A DNA stretch of 64,000 nt from positions 372,001 through 436,000 of the forward strand of contig CANLVG010000005.1 in NCBI GenBank assembly GCA_947494565.1, written 5' to 3'. Every line of letters begins with the position of its first letter. Within the stretch, counting starts at the first letter, position 1. The stretch comes from an uncultured Flavobacteriaceae bacterium (lineage in GTDB: Bacteria; Bacteroidota; Bacteroidia; Flavobacteriales; Flavobacteriaceae). The notes under the pieces are model-generated. The model saw only the letters and a program-made list of their open reading frames with translations. It was not told the DNA's origin and searched no databases. Shown piece by piece: positions 1 to 7,262 of the stretch. The position numbers were made by a program, and so were the translations under genes.

Positions 1-2
1 GT

Positions 3-164
3 TTGGTACTGACCTTATTAGGTATTGGCGGGTTGATCTACGCAGCTGTTCTGTATGTGAATGGTACTGGTGACTTCAAAATATTGGCCGTGTATGGTGT
101 GCTTGGTGCAATTTTCTTCTTTTCGGGGATGGGCCTGATCAAACGCACAGGTACGTCGAGCTAA
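3..164 (+). CDS. C-terminal part of a small membrane protein (cut by window edge)
   Basis: An open frame enters from the left edge and ends at a TAA; its start is outside the window. The 53 visible residues form two hydrophobic stretches (about residues 1-18 and 27-43) separated by a short polar turn with the sequence YVNGTGDFK, and finish with the polar tail KRTGTSS. This is the pattern of a small two-helix inner-membrane protein. I do not recognise a named family and assign no function. It runs in the same direction as the acetyltransferase that begins 38 bases downstream. Confidence 0.55.
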   Translation: MVLTLLGIGGLIYAAVLYVNGTGDFKILAVYGVLGAIFFFSGMGLIKRTGTSS

Positions 165-202
165 GATGCAATTGCGATACGTTAATTTCAAAATCTGGAC
201 TC

Positions 203-712
203 GTGGAAATCCTGACATCTGATACGCACGACCTTGCCGTTATTTTTCGTCTTTATGGTTTGGCGACCGAGTATCAGAAACGCATATTTCCTGATAATAC
301 TTGGCCTGAGTTTAAAAAGAGTTTGATTGAAACGGAAATTAGCGAAGAGCGACAATTTAAGTTGGTCATCGAAGAGCAAATCGCCTGTGTTTGGGCTATT
401 GCCTTTGATGATCCGTATATTTGGGAAGAGCGGAATCGCGATCCTTCCCTTTATATTCATAGAATTGCTACCCACCCTGATTTTAGGGGGTTAGGCTTTG
501 TTTCCAAAATTGTCGATTGGGCTAAGGAGTATGCTTCTTCCCACGGAAAGAACTTCATTCGTATGGATACCTGTGGAAACAATCAAAAATTGATTGGATA
601 CTACACCAAGAGCGGATTTGACTTTTTAGGAATGGTTCGATTAAAACATACCGATGCGCTTCCAGCTCACTATCAAGATATGGATGTGTGTCTTTTTGAA
701 ATTGGACTTTAA
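203..712 (+). CDS. GNAT family N-acetyltransferase
   Basis: A 169-residue protein of the GNAT fold, which transfers an acetyl group from acetyl-CoA to an amine. The acetyl-CoA pyrophosphate-binding loop is the RGLGF segment at residues 95-99, following the strand IHRIATHPDF. The C-terminal part (YYTKSGFDFLG) is the typical last GNAT strand. The acceptor substrate cannot be told from sequence. The start is a GTG; no ATG precedes the conserved N-terminal region in frame. The stop codon overlaps by 4 bases the stop of a possible small gene on the other strand. Confidence 0.85.
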   Translation: MEILTSDTHDLAVIFRLYGLATEYQKRIFPDNTWPEFKKSLIETEISEERQFKLVIEEQIACVWAIAFDDPYIWEERNRDPSLYIHRIATHPDFRGLGFVSKIVDWAKEYASSHGKNFIRMDTCGNNQKLIGYYTKSGFDFLGMVRLKHTDALPAHYQDMDVCLFEIGL

Positions 713-870
713 AACAAGTCGAACGAAGATTTAATTATCTTGATTTTACGCAAGGTGGGCTGAGGTCGGTCAATCCTTTGGTAATCTGTTCTCAAGGGTT
801 TACCGTCTTTTACCTTGATCGCTCCAGTTCCGGAAAAGAAAATCATTAAGATGGGTTTTGGCGCTTTCAT
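709..870 (-). CDS. possible 53-residue hypothetical protein
   Basis: An ATG-started open frame on the minus strand encodes 53 residues. They begin with a hydrophobic stretch (MKAPKPILMIFFSGTGAIKV) and continue with a basic, proline-containing tail (RTDYQRIDRPQPTLRKIKII, then KSSFDLF). The composition looks like real protein rather than noise. It is convergent with the acetyltransferase gene, sharing a TTAA at the stops. Against it: no clear promoter, no family recognised, and a competing open frame of 62 codons (800-988 minus) covers the same DNA. The two frames could also be pieces of one frameshifted gene. Confidence 0.35.
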   Translation of the reverse strand: MKAPKPILMIFFSGTGAIKVKDGKPLRTDYQRIDRPQPTLRKIKIIKSSFDLF

Positions 871-979
871 GGCTTAGCGCAATAGCCGTCGCTTGACGAA
901 TCCCAAAACTGATGTACTGCTCATATGGCCCTTTCCCTTTATTCAGGGAATTTCCTATCTTTAGAAAAACAACAACATC

Positions 980-1570
980 ATGAAACATCTATTTTTGACC
1001 GCCCTCGCCTTATCAATATTCACAGCATGTGCACAGAAAGATAAGCCCGAGATTATGCCAAAGGAAATCCAAATAAAGACGGCCCTCTTACCGGCCCCGG
1101 ATGATAAGAAAGAGGGAGCCATGGTCTATGGCTACGATGAGGATGGCGAAGTTGTTGTTTTGCGTGAGGGAACCAATGATTTGGTATGCCTTGCGGACAA
1201 CCCCTATAATGACGGTATCAGTGTTTCCTGTTACTTTAAAGAATTGGATGGTTTTATGCACAGAGGTCGTGAGCTACGTAAAGAAGGTAAGGAAACCCCG
1301 GAAATCAGAAAAATACGGGGAGAGGAAGTGGCTTCTGGAAAATTGAAAATGCCCAAGGCGCCAAGTATGATGTATATCTTCTACGGAACGGAGGAAACCT
1401 ACGATAAAACTCAAGGTACCCTAGGTGATGGTCAGTTCAGATACGTCATTTATACACCTTTCGCCACTGCAGAGTCGACCGGACTGCCATTGAAGCCCCA
1501 TGCCAAGGGAATGCCGTGGTTAATGGATCCAGGTACGCACCGTGCGCACATTATGGTCGGGCCCAACTAA
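980..1570 (+). CDS. hypothetical lipoprotein
   Basis: A 196-residue exported protein. Residues 1-16 are a lipoprotein signal peptide and the lipobox SIFTAC puts the lipidated cysteine at residue 17. The rest is hydrophilic, with a tract DEDGEVVVLREGTNDLVCLA and a His/Pro-rich end (LPLKPHAKGMPWLMDPGTHR, then AHIMVGPN). I do not recognise the family. A likely promoter -7 box (TATCTTTA, one change from TAnnTTTG) lies at 956-963. The next gene starts 14 bases after the stop, so the two are probably cotranscribed. Confidence 0.7.
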   Translation: MKHLFLTALALSIFTACAQKDKPEIMPKEIQIKTALLPAPDDKKEGAMVYGYDEDGEVVVLREGTNDLVCLADNPYNDGISVSCYFKELDGFMHRGRELRKEGKETPEIRKIRGEEVASGKLKMPKAPSMMYIFYGTEETYDKTQGTLGDGQFRYVIYTPFATAESTGLPLKPHAKGMPWLMDPGTHRAHIMVGPN

Positions 1571-1584
1571 ATTCAAGTTGCGCA

Positions 1585-2844
1585 ATGGAAACCTATGCAA
1601 AAGCACTGTTGTACGCTATTCCATTTTTTATTCTTCTTTTGGCAGTAGAGATGCTTTATGGGTACTTTGTCAAAGACCAAAAGTATCGCGTGATGGATAC
1701 CGTTTCGAGTATTAGCTCGGGCTTTACCAATATTCTGAAAGACTCTTTAGGCCTTGGTCTGATTTTGGTGACCTACCCATATTTAGTCGAACATCTGGCT
1801 TTAATGGAACTAAAGGCAACCTGGCTGGTTTGGCTGGTGGCATTTTTGGTCATCGATTTTGCTGGCTATTGGAATCACCGTTTAAGCCATGAGGTAAATT
1901 TTTTCTGGAACCAACATGTAATTCATCATAGCAGTGAGGAGTTCAATCTCGCTTGTGCACTTCGACAGTCCATATCAAATTTGATCGGCTATTTTCCGTT
2001 GTTATTGATTCCCGCGGCATTGGTTGGTGTGCCCAATAAGGTTATCGCTATTTTGGCACCTATTCATCTTTTTGCCCAATTTTGGTACCACACACAACAT
2101 ATCGGTAAAATGGGTTGGTTGGAATATGTCATAATAACCCCATCACAACATCGAGTGCATCATGCCATAAACCCAGAGTATATCGATAAAAACTTAGGGC
2201 AGATTTTATGTGTATGGGATCGCTGGTTTGGTACGTTTCAAGAAGAACAAGATGATATTCCTCCTCAATATGGGGTTCTAAAACCTGCCAGAACATGGAA
2301 TCCGATACATATCAATTTTCAACACTTATGGCGTTTGCTAAAAGACGCTTGGCGTACAAAACAGCTGTGGGACAAGTTTCGAATCTGGTTTATGCCTACA
2401 GGTTGGCGACCTCCCGATGTTGCCGCAAAATTTCCCATAAAAATTATTGACGATGTGTATCATTTTCAACGGTATAGTACTCCTTCTTCAAAGGCATTGA
2501 ATGGCTATATGATCTTTCAATTGTTGAGCACTTTATTCCTTTTACTATTTATGTTCTATAACTATGCAACTATTGGTTTTAATGGACTGCTGCTTTTCGG
2601 TGCTTTTGTCTTTATCGGTATTTATGGTTATACGACCCTTATGGATCGAACATATTATGCGGTATATATTGAGGTATTTCGTGGCTTAGCCGGACTCCTA
2701 TTGATTTGGATGACCGAAGACTGGTTCGGTATCGATGCTTTTATACCATGGGGTAGCACGAGTATCGCCATCTATTTTGCCCTTACCATTTTTGGCAGTA
2801 TCTATTTCACCTTTTTTGAAAAAGCGCAGCTACAAAAGATTTGA
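1585..2844 (+). CDS. sterol desaturase / fatty acid hydroxylase family membrane protein
   Basis: A 419-residue integral membrane protein of the fatty acid hydroxylase superfamily, whose members use a di-iron centre bound by histidine clusters. The clusters are visible: HRLSH at 98-102, HVIHH at 111-115 and HRVHH at 189-193, with extra histidines at 161, 169 and 172. Hydrophobic helices precede and follow the cluster region, and about four more helices form a C-terminal membrane extension after residue 300. The start is the ATG 14 bases after the preceding lipoprotein gene; an upstream in-frame ATG at 1516 lies inside that gene and is less likely. The substrate (lipid, sterol-like or ether lipid) is not determinable. 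Confidence 0.85.
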   Translation: METYAKALLYAIPFFILLLAVEMLYGYFVKDQKYRVMDTVSSISSGFTNILKDSLGLGLILVTYPYLVEHLALMELKATWLVWLVAFLVIDFAGYWNHRLSHEVNFFWNQHVIHHSSEEFNLACALRQSISNLIGYFPLLLIPAALVGVPNKVIAILAPIHLFAQFWYHTQHIGKMGWLEYVIITPSQHRVHHAINPEYIDKNLGQILCVWDRWFGTFQEEQDDIPPQYGVLKPARTWNPIHINFQHLWRLLKDAWRTKQLWDKFRIWFMPTGWRPPDVAAKFPIKIIDDVYHFQRYSTPSSKALNGYMIFQLLSTLFLLLFMFYNYATIGFNGLLLFGAFVFIGIYGYTTLMDRTYYAVYIEVFRGLAGLLLIWMTEDWFGIDAFIPWGSTSIAIYFALTIFGSIYFTFFEKAQLQKI

Positions 2845-2955
2845 TTGTCTAAGCTTCGGTCCTTTTTCCGACAAAACCTTCCGTTTATCGATCAATTATA
2901 TGAAACGGGTCTGGCGGGCGTTAGGTTAAGACGCAATCGCAAAAACCAAACCCCC

Positions 2956-3552
2956 ATGACTAGAGCGGAACAGCTTTCCTTTTGCAGAGTATGCCTTCAT
3001 CAGAAGAAAGATTTGGAACAGGGAATACTATGTGGTCTTACTGATCGAATCGCTGATTTTGAAACATCGTGTGCATCTTTTGAAAGAGATACTGCAAAAA
3101 CGGAACGCCTCGCAGAAAGAAATGCTGCCTATGCGGTCGATTCCGATAAGGCAACACAGGGTCAACGACTCACTAACTATATCATCGATTATATATTTTT
3201 AATTGGTTTTGGTGCTTTGATCGGTGCCGCGCTCGGACTTCTACTCGGTTATTTCGCTCCCGAACATTTAGACATTTTGGATCAAGAAAATAGGCTTCTT
3301 GACTATTTCTACGGTTTTATTATCGGAACCGTATACTATAGCTTCTTTGAAGGATTCACCGGTAGGTCCATTGGCAAGTTTTTTACCAAGACTAAAGTAG
3401 TGACCGAAGCGGGCGAACGACCTGATTTTGGAACGATTTTTATTCGCTCTATGTGTAGGTACATTCCCTTTAATGCTTTTTCTTTTTTAGGTGCTGATGC
3501 TTCGGGCTGGCATGACCGATTCTCCAAGACGAAAGTAGTACCCATTGACTAG
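2956..3552 (+). CDS. RDD family membrane protein with N-terminal cysteine cluster
   Basis: A 198-residue protein. The N-terminal part carries four cysteines (CRVC near residue 10, then GILCGLTD and SCASF), a pattern resembling a small metal-binding knuckle. The C-terminal part is an RDD domain: QRLTNYIIDYIFLIGFGALI begins the first of several transmembrane helices, and GRSIGKFFTKTKVV is a typical RDD loop. RDD proteins are membrane proteins of mostly unknown function. I chose the ATG at 2956; the frame is open from a TTG at 2845, directly after the previous stop, which would add 37 basic residues. Confidence 0.75.
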   Translation: MTRAEQLSFCRVCLHQKKDLEQGILCGLTDRIADFETSCASFERDTAKTERLAERNAAYAVDSDKATQGQRLTNYIIDYIFLIGFGALIGAALGLLLGYFAPEHLDILDQENRLLDYFYGFIIGTVYYSFFEGFTGRSIGKFFTKTKVVTEAGERPDFGTIFIRSMCRYIPFNAFSFLGADASGWHDRFSKTKVVPID

Positions 3553-3561
3553 ATAGTGCTG

Positions 3562-3996
3562 ATGAAATTCATCACCGGTTTTTTTTCCTTAACGTTATTC
3601 CTACTAGGCCCGTTTTCCGTTCAGGCTCAGGAAAGAGCTTTAAAAACTGCTTTGATAGGAGGGCATACCTTCGGTGTGCAATTTATCTGGGATGGATATG
3701 GCGAGGCCATAATTACCGAAGATGAGCATGGTGTTTTGCACCTCAGTGGTACTCAATATTCCAAAGACAAAGAGGAATATGTGCTTTTAGAAGGTACGAT
3801 AACGATTATCGATGCACTCCATTTCAGGGTCAAGGGAAATCTCAAACTCTTCACGGAAGGGTGTTGCGGTCTATTAGATCGTGAAATAACGGGTACCTTT
3901 CGTAAGACTGGGAATCGAAAGTATTGGCGCTTAAAAGAACGAGACGAGCTATGCGATTCCTACACCTGTACTTACTATATGGATATTTTTGAATAG
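3562..3996 (+). CDS. hypothetical secreted protein
   Basis: A 144-residue protein with a cleavable signal peptide (MKFITGFFSLTLFLLGPFSV followed by QAQE). The mature part is predicted to be beta-rich, with alternating short strands, and has four cysteines near its end (EGCCGL, ELCDSYTC) that could form disulfides outside the cytoplasm. No family is recognised. A GTG two codons upstream (3556) is an alternative start. It follows the RDD gene by 9 bases, so the 1585-3996 genes probably form one transcript. Confidence 0.65.
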   Translation: MKFITGFFSLTLFLLGPFSVQAQERALKTALIGGHTFGVQFIWDGYGEAIITEDEHGVLHLSGTQYSKDKEEYVLLEGTITIIDALHFRVKGNLKLFTEGCCGLLDREITGTFRKTGNRKYWRLKERDELCDSYTCTYYMDIFE

Positions 3997-4000
3997 GGTA

Positions 4001-4030
4001 TTGATTTTTAGGTGAGCTTGGCTATGTTTG
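4001..4030 (+). promoter_or_regulatory. promoter of the creatininase-family gene
   Basis: TTG at 4001-4003, a 19-base spacer, and TATGTTTG at 4023-4030. This fits the Bacteroidota housekeeping promoter (TTTG, about 19 nt, TAnnTTTG) exactly in the -7 box. It sits just after the stop of the secreted-protein gene and 17 bases before the next ATG. Confidence 0.65.
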
Positions 4031-4046
4031 TATCTAAAATAAGCTT

Positions 4047-4808
4047 ATGCGACCATATATACTTGCTGAGACCAATTGGAAAGCTCTAAAGGATACCAAT
4101 TTTGATTTAGCCATTCTTCCTTGGGGGGCTACAGAAGCCCATAACTATCATCTGCCTTATGCCACCGATAATATTCAAGCGGATTATTTGGTAGCGGAAG
4201 CGGCAAGAATTGCCTATGAAAAGGGCGGTAAGGTCATTGTGTTACCCACGATTCCTTTCGGTGTGAATACGGGGCAATCCGATATTTATCTCGACATCAA
4301 TTTGAACCCCAGTACGCAGATGGCCATATTACATGATATTGCCACGGTGCTAGATCGTCAAGGTATACGAAAATTGCTCATCTTCAATGGGCATGGGGGT
4401 AATAATTTCAAACCCCTAGTACGCGAGATCGGACTAAGATTTCCGAAGTTGTTCATCAGTTTCTGTTTTTTTCCACAAGCGCTTGACAAAACGGATTACT
4501 TCGAGGAACTCGGGGATCACGCCGATGAGATGGAAACCAGTTTAATGCTCCACTTACGCCCAGATTTGGTGAGGTCTAGAGATGAATGGGGGCAGGGTAG
4601 CGCTAAGGAATTCAAAATAAAGGCCTTTACCGAGGGTTGGGCATGGGCGGAGCGCGAATGGTCGAAAGTCAGTCACGATACCGGCGTGGGTAATCCACTT
4701 AAGTCGTCAAAGGAGAAGGGAGAACTTTTTTTCAAGGATGTGACCCAGAAGATAGGGGCAATGATCTTGGAATTGTGCCAGGCGGATTTAAACGACCTTT
4801 ATGAGTAG
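4047..4808 (+). CDS. creatininase family amidohydrolase
   Basis: A 253-residue protein of the creatininase superfamily, metal-dependent amidohydrolases that open cyclic or linear amides. The metal-binding signature is present: LPWGATEAHNYHLPYATD at 24-41 supplies Glu30, His and Asp41, NGHGGN lies at 114-119, and HADEMETS at 158-165 supplies a further Glu. The family includes creatinine amidohydrolase and enzymes of riboflavin/F420-type and mycofactocin pathways, so the substrate cannot be named. It has its own promoter and is followed by an oppositely oriented operon, with a 39-base gap. Confidence 0.8.
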   Translation: MRPYILAETNWKALKDTNFDLAILPWGATEAHNYHLPYATDNIQADYLVAEAARIAYEKGGKVIVLPTIPFGVNTGQSDIYLDINLNPSTQMAILHDIATVLDRQGIRKLLIFNGHGGNNFKPLVREIGLRFPKLFISFCFFPQALDKTDYFEELGDHADEMETSLMLHLRPDLVRSRDEWGQGSAKEFKIKAFTEGWAWAEREWSKVSHDTGVGNPLKSSKEKGELFFKDVTQKIGAMILELCQADLNDLYE

Positions 4809-4847
4809 GCTTGTGTGTATTCAAAAACATACCCTTACCGCAAAAAA

Positions 4848-5117
4848 TCAATCTTTGGAGCCCTTGACCTCTTTTTCAACGAGCCGTATATAACGACGCA
4901 TGGCTTCTGTGCGGCCGACGTTCTTGGCCTGAATCAAGGCGTTTGCCTTGAAGGCATTAATAAGCGGTGTGGTACTGCCTGGATGGCTTTGGTTCTTTTT
5001 GGCTATTTTGTAGTATGCATATAACTTTAGTAGCAGATCTGCGGGCAAGGGTTTGGAATAGGAGTTCACATATGCTACGGCCTCAGAGAAATCAGTATGT
5101 AGTTTTTCATTCTTCAT
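4848..5117 (-). CDS. acyl-CoA-binding protein
   Basis: An 89-residue protein with the four-helix acyl-CoA-binding fold, which holds long-chain acyl-CoA esters in the cytoplasm. Diagnostic parts are PADLLLKLYAYYKIA (the usual LYxxYKQA motif) and the later INAFKAN and EAMRRYI segments that contact the nucleotide. Length matches the family (about 86-90). It is the last gene of the minus-strand operon, overlapping the end of psd by 11 bases, which suits a role in handling acyl chains for phospholipid synthesis. Confidence 0.88.
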   Translation of the reverse strand: MKNEKLHTDFSEAVAYVNSYSKPLPADLLLKLYAYYKIAKKNQSHPGSTTPLINAFKANALIQAKNVGRTEAMRRYIRLVEKEVKGSKD

Positions 5118-5781
5118 TGTCTTTTTTCTCTACCGTACTGGCAATACAGGTTTTAGCTCCTGTGACTTTCTGATTCAATTTTACGGTTACCGCACAGTCT
5201 AGTGGTAAAAATAAATCGACTCGAGAACCAAATTTGATGAAACCTGCGTCTTCCCCCTGCTGTACACTTTCTCCTTCTTCTGCATAATTAATGATTCTCC
5301 TGGCCATCGCTCCAGCAATCTGACGATACAGTATTTCACCGAACTTTGGGGTTCGAACGACTACAGTGGTCCGCTCGTTTTCAGTACTTGATTTTGGGTG
5401 CCAGGCCACTAAGTATTTTCCAGGGTGGTATTTGGAAAAGGTAATGATACCACTAGCAGGATAGCGCGTGACATGAACATTGGTGGGTGACATGAAAATA
5501 GATACCTGTCTTCTTCTATCTTTGAAGTATTCGGTTTCCTCCACTTCTTCGATTACAACTACTTTTCCATCGACTGGGGCCAATATTTCGTCAAAGTTCT
5601 TGATGACCGAGCGCTTTGGATTTCGAAAGAACTGTAGAATCGCCACTAGTATAAAAACACTGGCAATCTGCAACAGCCATCGTAGCCATGGGATATCTAT
5701 ATAGTATTGCGCGATAAGAACAATAACAACCACGGTAAAAAAAGTGGTTAATACGATGTTTTGGCCTTCTCTATGGAACAT
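5107..5781 (-). CDS. psd: phosphatidylserine decarboxylase, short bacterial type
   Basis: A 224-residue enzyme that converts phosphatidylserine to phosphatidylethanolamine at the inner membrane. Two hydrophobic helices lie at residues 10-50, followed by the conserved LAPVDGKVV and MSPTNVHVTRYPASG segments. The self-cleavage site that makes the pyruvoyl cofactor is Gly185-Ser186 within KFGSRVD, so the proenzyme would split into a large beta and a small alpha chain. It overlaps both cdsA (11 bases) and the acyl-CoA-binding protein gene, so translation is probably coupled. Confidence 0.93.
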   Translation of the reverse strand: MFHREGQNIVLTTFFTVVVIVLIAQYYIDIPWLRWLLQIASVFILVAILQFFRNPKRSVIKNFDEILAPVDGKVVVIEEVEETEYFKDRRRQVSIFMSPTNVHVTRYPASGIITFSKYHPGKYLVAWHPKSSTENERTTVVVRTPKFGEILYRQIAGAMARRIINYAEEGESVQQGEDAGFIKFGSRVDLFLPLDCAVTVKLNQKVTGAKTCIASTVEKKDNEE

Positions 5782-6583
5782 AGGTGAAAATATTTAGTGT
5801 TAGATAGGCAAATGGTGCTGCAAATATAAGGCTGTCCAGCCGATCTAGCATACCTCCGTGGCCGGGTAAAATAGCGCCACTGTCCTTTACTCCTGCCGAA
5901 CGTTTTAATTTTGATTCTATCAAATCCCCAAAACTACCGGCAATAACGATTACTGCGGCCATGACCAACCACTGCCAAGAATTGAGTATGGGTTCGTATT
6001 TCGATAACAAGTAAGCGGCTCCCATGCTGAAGACGAATCCACCAATAGTACCTTCCCACGTCTTTTTAGGTGAAACGGAGGGAAAGAGTTTTGTACGACC
6101 TATGCTCTTGCCTACCAAGTAAGCGAAAGAGTCGTTTATCCAGATCAATAGAAAAATACCGACAATCAAATATTTTGCAAAGGCATCGTTCTTATAGGGG
6201 ATCATTGTGAGAAAAATACAACCACCTCCAATATAGAAGAGCCCAACGATGAATTTCTTGAACCTATTGAACGACTTGTCTTTTTTGGAAAACAGATAGA
6301 AGAACAGCAGTGCGCTGTTTACTAATATGGTGATGACCATAAGGATAGTAATGGGAATACGGTCATACTCTTTCAAGAGATAGATAAAAACCCACCATAG
6401 GGTGAGGTAAGCTAAAAAAATATAGTATCCTCTTAAACCTGTCATACGCTTATATTCATAAAGACAAGCGAGGCCGAAAATCATAAATAAAAAGTCAAAG
6501 GCATCGGAACTTAAGAAAACAGCCGACAGAAGTAAGATTACATATACTGCTCCGGTAATGGCACGCCTTAAAATTTCACTCAT
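5771..6583 (-). CDS. cdsA: phosphatidate cytidylyltransferase (CDP-diglyceride synthase)
   Basis: A 270-residue integral membrane protein with about eight helices. It makes CDP-diacylglycerol from phosphatidic acid and CTP, the step that feeds phosphatidylserine synthesis and hence psd next door. The family signature is complete near the C-terminus: SKLKRSAGVKDSGAI followed by LPGHGGMLDRLDS; SPKKTWEGTIGG lies in an earlier cytoplasmic loop. I chose the ATG at 6583, one base after the preceding stop, rather than an in-frame ATG 17 codons upstream that overlaps the LUD gene. Confidence 0.93.
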   Translation of the reverse strand: MSEILRRAITGAVYVILLLSAVFLSSDAFDFLFMIFGLACLYEYKRMTGLRGYYIFLAYLTLWWVFIYLLKEYDRIPITILMVITILVNSALLFFYLFSKKDKSFNRFKKFIVGLFYIGGGCIFLTMIPYKNDAFAKYLIVGIFLLIWINDSFAYLVGKSIGRTKLFPSVSPKKTWEGTIGGFVFSMGAAYLLSKYEPILNSWQWLVMAAVIVIAGSFGDLIESKLKRSAGVKDSGAILPGHGGMLDRLDSLIFAAPFAYLTLNIFTYVP

Positions 6584-6584
6584 A

Positions 6585-7196
6585 TTATAGGTCTTCCAAA
6601 AACAAAAGATACAAATTTTTGGAGCTGCTTCCATAGGTCAAGAAATCGTCCGAGTTTTCCTCGTTGGCTTGAAAGTGCTTTAATGTGGTAATATTTGCCG
6701 GAATACTGTGGCCGTACATCTTTTTTATCTTCTTGAGGCCTTCACCGATTGATTCAACAAGTTGACTTGTGGTCGCAAAAACAATAACATTTGGAGGAAG
6801 CTCATATAGCTTCTGTTCTTTGAGTTGGTTAGAGCAGACTAAGATCGAACCATTTTGCGCGATGAGGTGTTCACAGGTGGTAAAAAAAACATCGCTTTGT
6901 TTGGCCGCATTTGTGAAGCCGATACCTTCTTTTGAAAATCGCTCCTTTAGGCGATCATCCATAATGAAAAACGGATGGTTCTGCCAACCGTTTTCATCTA
7001 CTATATTCTTCAGGGCTTCGGAAATTTCAGAGAAGGAATCACAGTAAAGAAATTTACCGCCGTTCTTTTTGAAGTGAATCGTAAATTTTTCGTCAATAGG
7101 AATATTAAGGTCTGGCATGTGAACGCCTCTTGTTTCCGCCGTTTCTTTGGAAACTTTTTTTTTGCCTCCCCCAAAAAGTTTATCGAATATCCCCAT
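6585..7196 (-). CDS. LUD domain protein (LutC/YkgG-like)
   Basis: A 203-residue protein of the LUD family, related to LutC of the lactate-utilisation complex. It opens with MGIFDKLFGGGKKK, a basic amphipathic start, and the core contains SDVFFTTCEHLIAQNGSIL and PPNVIVFATTSQLV, typical LUD strands. No LutA or LutB gene is nearby; instead it lies between ftsH and cdsA in an operon for membrane functions, so a lactate role is doubtful here. The real function in this setting is unknown. The gap to ftsH is 66 bases, and its stop abuts the cdsA start. Confidence 0.75.
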   Translation of the reverse strand: MGIFDKLFGGGKKKVSKETAETRGVHMPDLNIPIDEKFTIHFKKNGGKFLYCDSFSEISEALKNIVDENGWQNHPFFIMDDRLKERFSKEGIGFTNAAKQSDVFFTTCEHLIAQNGSILVCSNQLKEQKLYELPPNVIVFATTSQLVESIGEGLKKIKKMYGHSIPANITTLKHFQANEENSDDFLTYGSSSKNLYLLFLEDL

Positions 7197-7262
7197 TTAA
7201 ATAATTAAAACTTCGATTATGCTTCGTTACCTATACTAACGATACAGGTCGCTGTTTATTCT

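Noticed and set aside
5480-5704. Plus-strand frame inside psd
   Set aside because: Antisense shadow; psd is complete and in an operon.
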